Shown piece by piece: positions 25,561-30,586 of a stretch of DNA of 30,586 nt. The stretch covers positions 1-30,586 of the forward strand of contig CACJBM010000016.1 of assembly GCA_902591645.1 (NCBI GenBank), in the 5' to 3' direction. The notes beneath the pieces are model-generated. The model ran no database searches. It saw only the letters and a program-made list of their open reading frames with translations, and was not told the origin of the DNA. Source of the stretch: an uncultured Verrucomicrobiota bacterium. Its GTDB lineage: Bacteria > Verrucomicrobiota > Verrucomicrobiae > Verrucomicrobiales > DEV007. The position numbers were made by a program, and so were the translations under genes. Position 1 is the stretch's first letter. Each line of letters starts with the position of its first letter.

Positions 25561-26496
25561 TCAATATGAATTGAGCTCTTCTTTAAAGTAATTAATTGTT
25601 TTCTGTAAGCCATCTTCAAGTGCGATTGTTGGTTCCCATTCCAGTGCTTTTTTCGCTAATGCAATATCAGGCTGTCTCTGAAGCGGATCGTCTCCCGGAA
25701 TAGGATGAAAGGTGATCTTGGATTTACTCTGTGTTTTTTCCAGTATTTGTTCAGCTAATTCAAGGATAGTGAATTCTCCCGGGTTGCCTATGTTAATGGG
25801 TCCGGTCTGATCGGTTTCATTCATGAGCCTGATGAGCCCTTCGACTAAGTCATTAACGTAGCAGAAGGAACGGGTCTGTTCTCCGTTCCCATAGATGGTG
25901 ATATTTTCTTCTTTTAGGGCCTGTACAATAAAATTGGAAACGACTCTGCCATCATCTGGAAGCATTCGTGGGCCATAAGTATTAAAGATCCTAGCTACCC
26001 GAATATCGACTTTGTTTTCCCGGTAATAGTCAAAGAACAATGTTTCTGCGCATCTTTTTCCTTCATCATAGCAGGCCCGTATCCCAATAGGATTGACGCT
26101 TCCTTTGTAAGTTTCAGGTTGAGGATGAACTTCAGGATCACCATAAACTTCTGATGTGGAAGCTTGTAAGACCCTAGCATTGACTCTTTTTGCCAGCCCC
26201 AGAGAATTCATGGCCCCCATGATGGAGGTTTTAATGGTTCTTATCGGATTGAATTGATAATGGGGCGGTGAGGCTGGACAGGCGAGATTGTAGATCTGAT
26301 CCACTTCAAATTCGAAAGGTTCGATCACATCATGCTCGATTAATTCAAATTTGGGATTGGGCACAAGGTGGGCTATATTCTCCTTTCTGCCGGTAAAGAA
26401 ATTATCCACGCAAATGACCTCATCACCGTTGTCGATGAGTCGGTCGCAGAGATGTGAGCCTAAGAAACCGGCTCCTCCAGTGACAAGTATGCGCAT
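25561..26496 (-). CDS. uxs: UDP-xylose synthase (UDP-glucuronate decarboxylase)
   Basis: Extended SDR enzyme of 311 residues that decarboxylates UDP-glucuronate to UDP-xylose. The motif GGAGFLG begins at residue 7; [12 protein letters not shown] (70-81) is diagnostic for [12 protein letters not shown] precedes the catalytic Tyr143/Lys147 (CYDEGKR). [10 protein letters not shown] and [12 protein letters not shown] follow as expected. It is the first gene of the minus-strand unit, 65 bases before the UDP-glucose dehydrogenase that makes its substrate. The pair predicts xylose or a derived pentose in the polysaccharide or another glycan. Length and motifs are complete. Confidence 0.95.
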   Translation of the reverse strand: MRILVTGGAGFLGSHLCDRLIDNGDEVICVDNFFTGRKENIAHLVPNPKFELIEHDVIEPFEFEVDQIYNLACPASPPHYQFNPIRTIKTSIMGAMNSLGLAKRVNARVLQASTSEVYGDPEVHPQPETYKGSVNPIGIRACYDEGKRCAETLFFDYYRENKVDIRVARIFNTYGPRMLPDDGRVVSNFIVQALKEENITIYGNGEQTRSFCYVNDLVEGLIRLMNETDQTGPINIGNPGEFTILELAEQILEKTQSKSKITFHPIPGDDPLQRQPDIALAKKALEWEPTIALEDGLQKTINYFKEELNSY

Positions 26497-26554
26497 AGTA
26501 AGGGTTTGAGGTGCTTATTGTAGTCCTTTATTGAGAGGTTGGTAGGAGAAATAA

Positions 26555-26582
26555 TCTGAGAAAAATCCTGATTTTTCTCAGA
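26555..26582. repeat. near-perfect 28-base inverted repeat (hairpin)
   Basis: CTGAGAAAAATC (26556-26567) is the exact reverse complement of GATTTTTCTCAG (26570-26581), with a two-base centre and one further T-A pair outside. It lies about 60 bases upstream of the uxs start on the minus strand and far upstream of atpB. No gene ends here, and no T-run follows on the plus strand, so a simple terminator is not expected; an operator or 5' leader hairpin for uxs is possible. Confidence 0.6.
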
Positions 26583-26740
26583 AAGTTCTTACCAATTAAT
26601 CGCCTTAATGCATGATATGCCCATATTTGAGCGTTGGATTGTCATTACAATTTAAGGAATGAGCACGATTTGTGATTTTCCTTAAGATTTCCCTGCATTT
26701 CACATTCCCTAAAAAGAGGAAAAAATTATGTAAATTGGCT

Positions 26741-26768
26741 TTGAAAAAAAAGTGATAAGTGATTTAAT
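26741..26768 (+). promoter_or_regulatory. candidate sigma-70 promoter of the ATP synthase operon
   Basis: TTGAAA (26741-26746) and TTTAAT (26763-26768) are separated by 16 bases, each one base off consensus. Transcription would begin near 26775, giving a leader of about 75 bases before the atpB ATG at 26850 and making the GTG at 26781 an unlikely start. Confidence 0.4.
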
Positions 26769-26849
26769 GCGACCGCATCTGTGGTTTGGATATGGGTTGC
26801 CATTTATAAGGCAAAAGTCCTGTGTCGTATCATAGATAAACGCAATCAA

Positions 26850-27713
26850 ATGATTAAATTTGCGCCAGAAGCCCCTAGCCTATTCGATCCAAGCTCATTT
26901 TCCCTGCTTGGCGTGTCGATGACGGCAGAGCCTCTTTTGCCTTTCTTGCCTTTCTTAACTAATTCACTCTTCGTGGCAGCTATTGTTCTGATTCTTATGC
27001 TGTGGGCGGCTCGTAAGGCAACAAAGAAAGTGGAGAGGGTCCCGTCAGGATTCCAAAATTTCTTCGAGTTCATTGTTGAGTTTCTTTATGGTCAGGTCGA
27101 GCAGATCGTTGGTCCTAAAGTGGCTCCTAAGTGCTTTGGTCTTTTAGCGACTATATTTATTTACGTCTTAGTTGCGAACTGGTTCGGTTTGTTGCCGGGC
27201 GTCGGAACGATAGGATCCATGGATTCTGCAGGACACATAGTAACACCGATCCTCCGGCCTGCCACGGCTGATGTGAATCAGACTTTGGGAATGGCTATCT
27301 GTTTCATGCTATTATGGTTTTACCTTACCATTAAGGAGACTGGAGTCTGGGGATTCATTAAACATACATTCGCGGCGCCTGGTGATGTGATTGGAACAAT
27401 GCGTTATGTGCTGGCACCAATATTTATGTTTGTTGGAGCAATTGAAATAGTGTCAATTTGCTTAAGACCGGTATCACTTTCCTTACGACTCTTTGGTAAT
27501 GTTTTTGCTGGTGAGAACCTGCTCCATTTGATGGGAAGTATGGGAGCCAAATTTGGGATGGGTCCTGCCGTTGAGTTTATTTGCGCTATACTCTTACCTT
27601 TACCGTTTTATTTCATGGAAATTTTGGTAGGTGTCTTGCAGGCCATGGTCTTTGCACTTCTCTGTGCTGTTTATATTCAATTGTCAACCAGTCATGGGGA
27701 GGAAGACCACTAA
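26850..27713 (+). CDS. atpB: F-type ATP synthase subunit a
   Basis: Membrane subunit of Fo that forms the two ion half-channels with the c-ring. Several hydrophobic segments are present; the essential channel Arg is Arg213 in LSLRLFGNVFAGE (Arg210 in E. coli), and RPATADVNQTL is the other conserved block. I chose the ATG at 26850 (MIKFAPEAPSLF); an upstream GTG at 26781 would add 23 residues without family support and lies almost at the predicted transcription start. It opens the atpB-E-F-H-A order. No atpI gene is seen before it. Confidence 0.95.
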   Translation: MIKFAPEAPSLFDPSSFSLLGVSMTAEPLLPFLPFLTNSLFVAAIVLILMLWAARKATKKVERVPSGFQNFFEFIVEFLYGQVEQIVGPKVAPKCFGLLATIFIYVLVANWFGLLPGVGTIGSMDSAGHIVTPILRPATADVNQTLGMAICFMLLWFYLTIKETGVWGFIKHTFAAPGDVIGTMRYVLAPIFMFVGAIEIVSICLRPVSLSLRLFGNVFAGENLLHLMGSMGAKFGMGPAVEFICAILLPLPFYFMEILVGVLQAMVFALLCAVYIQLSTSHGEEDH

Positions 27714-27799
27714 ATTTTAAATCGATCTTGGCGTTGTGACCATGCGTGTCAGTGGGCAGCGTCCAAAAATAATAAAAATAAGTAACAAATAAAAATAAA

Positions 27800-28030
27800 A
27801 TGACAATGGAACTATTACCACTATTAGCAGAGCTGACAGGCTCCGTGAGTTTGGGCTTAGCAGGAACGGGCGCCGGGATCGGTGTTGGTCTTGTGGGGCT
27901 TGGTGCAGCGCAAGCAGTAGGACGTAATCCAGGCGCTTTCGGTAAGATTTTAACCATTTCGATTGTTGGAATGGCTCTTGCGGAAGCGATTGCGATTTAC
28001 GGTTTGATCCTTGCCTTCCAAGGCAATTAA
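27800..28030 (+). CDS. atpE: F-type ATP synthase subunit c
   Basis: Two-helix proteolipid of 76 residues forming the rotor ring. Helix 1 has the glycine-rich GAGIGVGLVGLG packing motif, the polar loop is GRNPGAF, and helix 2 carries the ion-binding Glu62 in MALAEAIAIYG. The residue after the Glu is Ala and helix 1 lacks the Gln of sodium-binding c subunits, so proton coupling is expected. The start is ATG 27800; a second ATG two codons later is possible. The 86-base gap from atpB and a strong stem-loop after the stop set this gene apart in the operon, as expected for the subunit needed in most copies. Confidence 0.95.
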   Translation: MTMELLPLLAELTGSVSLGLAGTGAGIGVGLVGLGAAQAVGRNPGAFGKILTISIVGMALAEAIAIYGLILAFQGN

Positions 28031-28046
28031 AGTCTGTATTTCAATG

Positions 28047-28078
28047 AGGTTCGCCGCATTTCAAAGTGCGGCGGACCT
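28047..28078 (+). other. stem-loop in the atpE-atpF intergenic region
   Basis: AGGTTCGCCGCA (28047-28058) pairs with TGCGGCGGACCT (28067-28078) through 12 pairs with one G-T wobble, around an eight-base loop. It starts 16 bases after the atpE stop. The following bases (AATAGAAAG) have no T-run, so it is not a full intrinsic terminator; a 3' stabiliser or partial attenuator for atpE mRNA is plausible. Confidence 0.7.
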
Positions 28079-28121
28079 AATAGAAAGAACTAAAAAATAA
28101 ATCTATTAAACTGACCTTGCG

Positions 28122-28682
28122 ATGAATTTTATCAATCAGTCCATATCAATGCTCGCAGCTGCCGGAGGATCCGAAGAAGGCTCTGGGAGTATTCTGGAAA
28201 CTCTAGGAGTGGACACACCAAAATTAATTGCCCAGATCATTATTTTTCTAATTGTCTTTTTCATTCTTAGGAAATTTGCTTTTGGCCCGGTCCGTCAAAT
28301 CTTAGATGAACGCAAAGCGCGGATTGCGGAAGGTGAGGAGAACCTGAAGCAAATATCCAAAGACCTTGAAGACGCTGAGGTAAAAAAAGGAGAAGTTATT
28401 TCTGAGGCAAATTCCAAGGCCGAGCTTTTAATTGGTGAGGCCAGAGAAAGTGCTGAGGTCTTAGCGGAAAAGAAAAGAGAAGAGGCTACTAAGGAAGCTT
28501 CTGCCATTGTTGCCAAGGCTCATGAGGCAGGCGCATTGGAACAAGAGCAACTTCGCGCTGAATTAAAACGTGATGTGGGCAGACTCATAATTGATACGAC
28601 TACTAAGGTCACAGGAAAGATCCTCAATGATGATGATCAGGCGAAAATTAATGAAGAAACGTCTTCGCAGGTCTCATTATAA
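28122..28682 (+). CDS. atpF: F-type ATP synthase subunit b
   Basis: Peripheral-stalk subunit of 186 residues. A short N-terminal extension rich in Gly, Ser and Glu precedes a single membrane helix at ~33-50 (LIAQIIIFLIVFFIL). The FGPVRQILDERKARIAEGEENL segment that follows is typical for b subunits, and the rest is a long charged helix with coiled-coil character. The C-terminal RDVGRLIIDTTTKVTGKIL segment would contact delta. The ATG at 28122 has no clear Shine-Dalgarno sequence. One b-type gene is seen, so a b homodimer is expected. Confidence 0.95.
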   Translation: MNFINQSISMLAAAGGSEEGSGSILETLGVDTPKLIAQIIIFLIVFFILRKFAFGPVRQILDERKARIAEGEENLKQISKDLEDAEVKKGEVISEANSKAELLIGEARESAEVLAEKKREEATKEASAIVAKAHEAGALEQEQLRAELKRDVGRLIIDTTTKVTGKILNDDDQAKINEETSSQVSL

Positions 28683-28714
28683 AAACATTTATTATCTATT
28701 TTAATTATTAAGCA

Positions 28715-29107
28715 ATGAAGGTCACCAAAGATGCAGCTCGCTCCGCGCGACAGCTTCTCCGTCTCAGCCACAAGGACGGGATCTTGGATCATGATCGGAT
28801 CAAAGAGATAACTACTAAGGTTTCCGAGGCAAAGCCCCGCGGCTACCTTGCCATTCTTCAGGAATTTGGCAGGCTCGTTCGTTTGGACGTGGAGCAGCGT
28901 CAGGCAGTTATTGAGACGGCGACTGAACTCGGAGCGCAGGCAGGCAATGCCGTGATAGAAGATTTACGCCGCAAGTATGGCAGTACGTTAACTGCTGAAT
29001 TCAAGGTCAATCCGGACCTTCTCGGTGGAATGAGAGTCAAGGTTGGCAGCGATGTCTGGGACGGTAGCGTCAAGGCTCGACTCACGGAACTTAAAAATAA
29101 ACTTTAA
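28715..29107 (+). CDS. atpH: F-type ATP synthase subunit delta, short form
   Basis: Delta/OSCP subunit linking the peripheral stalk to the alpha3beta3 head. The C-terminal domain is clear: [28 protein letters not shown] is the family end pattern. At 130 residues it is about 45-50 shorter than usual (~175-180), and the deficit is in the N-terminal helical domain that binds alpha. A TAA stop lies in frame at 28709-28711, two codons before the ATG, so no longer start exists. The gene sits in the correct place between atpF and atpA. Whether the shortening is a lineage trait cannot be told here. Confidence 0.9.
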   Translation: MKVTKDAARSARQLLRLSHKDGILDHDRIKEITTKVSEAKPRGYLAILQEFGRLVRLDVEQRQAVIETATELGAQAGNAVIEDLRRKYGSTLTAEFKVNPDLLGGMRVKVGSDVWDGSVKARLTELKNKL

Positions 29108-29142
29108 CTAATTCAAAAGAACTAAACAAAGAGGAAACTCAA

Positions 29143-30586
29143 ATGAGCAATATCCTACAGGAACTCGAAACACAAATTGCCGAACTTAAAACGGCAGTCA
29201 CTAAATCAAATGTCGGAGTCGTGCGCCAAATCGGTGACGGGGTCGCTAAAGTCGAAGGGCTCAGTGATGTCATGCTCAATGAGATGATTGAATTTCCCGG
29301 TGGTCTTTATGGTCTGGCTCTGAACTTGGAGGAGACCGAAGTCGGTTGCATCCTTCTCGGTGAAGGTCTCGACATTAAAGAGGGCGATGAAGTGAAGACT
29401 ACAGGAAAACTTTTACAGGTCCCTGTAGGTAAGGAGCTATTGGGCCGTGTCGTTAATGCTTTGGGCCAACCCATAGATGGGAAAGGCGAAATTACTGCCA
29501 AGGAAAATTACCCAGTAGAGAAGATTGCTCCAGGAATCATTCCCCGGAAATCAGTGAGTCAGCCTCTGCAGACAGGAATTGCGGCGGTAGATGCTATGAT
29601 TCCGATCGGAAGGGGCCAGAGGGAGCTCATTATTGGGGACCGTCAGACAGGAAAAACAACCATTGCAATCGATACGATTATTTCTCAGGCGAAGCAGAAC
29701 AGAGCTGCCGAGGAAAACAACACAAAAGATTTTCGCCCAGTCTATTCAATCTATGTAGCCATTGGTCAGAAGCAGTCCAGTGTTGCTCGTATCATTTCCA
29801 CTTTAGAGGCGGCCGGAGCTCTTGAATATACCACGATTGTTGTGGCTTCTTCATCTGATTCAGCAACGAACCAGTTCTTATCTGCGTATGCCGGAGCTTC
29901 TATGGGTGAGTGGTTCATGGACAATGGAATGGATGCGCTCATTGTTTTTGATGACCTTTCCAAGCACGCCGTGGCATACCGACAAGTTTCTCTTGTTTTG
30001 CGCCGTCCTTCAGGACGTGAGGCTTATCCAGGTGACGTGTTTTATCTGCATAGCCGTTTACTTGAGCGCTCAGCCCGACTCAATGAGAAGAATGGTGATG
30101 GGTCACTGACTGCATTACCTATTATTGAAACTCAGGCTGGTGACGTTTCCGCCTATATTCCGACGAACGTTATTTCGATCACGGATGGCCAGATCTTCCT
30201 TGAGACGGATCTCTTCCTTCAGGGAATACGGCCAGCCATTTCCGTTGGTCTTTCAGTGTCCAGGGTAGGGTCCGCAGCACAGACCAAGGCTATGAAAAAA
30301 GTTTCAGGAACGACCAAGCTCGACTTGGCTCAGTTCCGGGAAAAGCAGGCATTTGCTCAGTTCGGTTCGGATCTTGATGAACAGACAAAGGCCCTCCTTG
30401 ATCGTGGTAACAGAATCGTGGAACTCTTCAAACAGAAGCTCTCTGCTCCTCAATCTCTTGAAGTTCAGGTAGCAACACTCTTTGCCATGCAAAATGGTTA
30501 CATTGATGATATTCCCGTAGAGAAGGTCAAAGATTTTCAGGCCAAGATGGAGGAATACCTGACAACCCGTAAGGAATCTGTGATGG
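29143..30586 (+). CDS. atpA: F-type ATP synthase subunit alpha (3' end beyond the window)
   Basis: The open frame runs from the ATG at 29143 to the window edge: 481 codons of an expected ~505-515, so the stop lies outside. Walker A is GDRQTGKT (165-172), the Walker B region VFDDLSKHA, and the arginine-finger block [15 protein letters not shown]. Alpha subunits bind non-catalytic nucleotide and complete the catalytic sites on beta. A GAGG Shine-Dalgarno at 29131-29134 precedes the start at good spacing, better than for most genes in the window. atpG, atpD and atpC would be expected just downstream. Confidence 0.97.
   Translation, partial: MSNILQELETQIAELKTAVTKSNVGVVRQIGDGVAKVEGLSDVMLNEMIEFPGGLYGLALNLEETEVGCILLGEGLDIKEGDEVKTTGKLLQVPVGKELLGRVVNALGQPIDGKGEITAKENYPVEKIAPGIIPRKSVSQPLQTGIAAVDAMIPIGRGQRELIIGDRQTGKTTIAIDTIISQAKQNRAAEENNTKDFRPVYSIYVAIGQKQSSVARIISTLEAAGALEYTTIVVASSSDSATNQFLSAYAGASMGEWFMDNGMDALIVFDDLSKHAVAYRQVSLVLRRPSGREAYPGDVFYLHSRLLERSARLNEKNGDGSLTALPIIETQAGDVSAYIPTNVISITDGQIFLETDLFLQGIRPAISVGLSVSRVGSAAQTKAMKKVSGTTKLDLAQFREKQAFAQFGSDLDEQTKALLDRGNRIVELFKQKLSAPQSLEVQVATLFAMQNGYIDDIPVEKVKDFQAKMEEYLTTRKESVM

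Larger units (their letters stand above)
26497..26849. other. 353-base divergent intergenic region between uxs and the atp operon
   Basis: No gene is supported here. The frame of atpB stays open back to a GTG at 26781, but homology starts at the ATG at 26850. The region holds a long hairpin (26555-26582) near the uxs side and a candidate promoter (26741-26768) near the atp side, and is AT-rich with several A-tracts. Confidence 0.7.

Noticed and set aside
27613..27957. 114-codon minus-strand frame across the atpB-atpE junction
   Set aside because: Pro/Ala-rich translation is the complement of the glycine-rich c subunit; the plus-strand genes are certain.
28047..28078. Intrinsic terminator after atpE
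   Set aside because: The stem is strong but the following bases are A-rich without a T-run, and the operon clearly continues with atpF, atpH and atpA.
1..30586. Insertion sequences, phage genes, tRNA genes or CRISPR arrays
   Set aside because: No transposase, integrase, direct-repeat array or tRNA-like cloverleaf was seen on either strand; composition shifts are the only sign of transfer.

Overview
The window looks like part of a chromosome of an AT-rich, probably aquatic member of the Verrucomicrobiota (Opitutia/Puniceicoccales side). That placement is inferred from protein character: a PEP-CTERM surface protein, secreted beta-sandwich proteins with a C-terminal YS-x-DL-x-x-W type module, an animal-like UDP-glucose dehydrogenase, scarce Shine-Dalgarno sequences and the style of the F-type ATP synthase subunits. 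No rRNA or other taxonomic marker is present, so this is only moderately certain.

Layout. (1) Positions 173-9318, plus strand: a tight operon of a cytidylyltransferase-PEP mutase fusion, phosphonopyruvate decarboxylase, an iron-ADH-type phosphonoacetaldehyde reductase, a GT4 glycosyltransferase, an AsnB-type amidotransferase, a Wzy-like polymerase/ligase and a Wzx-like flippase. (2) 9359-10423, minus: UDP-glucuronate 4-epimerase. (3) 10587-18875, plus: an export and sugar-nucleotide block with an outer-membrane beta-barrel, a Wza-like export protein, a Wzc-like PCP/BY-kinase, then UDP-HexNAc 6-dehydrogenase, WlbA/WbpB-type 3-dehydrogenase, an N-formyltransferase and a WbpE-type aminotransferase. 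(4) 18880-21890: three secreted proteins (Calx-beta protein on minus; a Thr/Ala-rich orphan and a PEP-CTERM protein on plus). (5) 21896-26496, minus: UDP-xylose synthase, UDP-glucose dehydrogenase and a second, larger O-antigen ligase-family protein. (6) 26850 to the end, plus: ATP synthase genes atpB-E-F-H-A, with atpA cut by the window edge.

How it fits together. Regions 1-3 and 5 read as a Wzx/Wzy-dependent extracellular polysaccharide locus. The sugar-nucleotide genes predict UDP-GlcA, UDP-GalA, UDP-Xyl and a 2-acetamido-3-formamido-2,3-dideoxyhexuronic acid. The first three genes match the opening steps of fosfomycin biosynthesis (Fom1-like fusion, decarboxylase, reductase) and predict 2-hydroxyethylphosphonate and its CMP-activated form. 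Because they sit in an operon with polymerase, flippase and glycosyltransferase genes, the likely purpose is a phosphonate-decorated polysaccharide and not an antibiotic. This is the main discovery candidate. The initiating sugar-phosphate transferase, most glycosyltransferases, the phosphonate transferase and the exosortase are not in the window; some may lie upstream, since the window appears to start inside the cluster.

The polysaccharide genes are visibly more AT-rich than the flanking atp operon and the 5' part of the UDP-glucose dehydrogenase gene, consistent with a variable cassette in a more conserved chromosomal frame.
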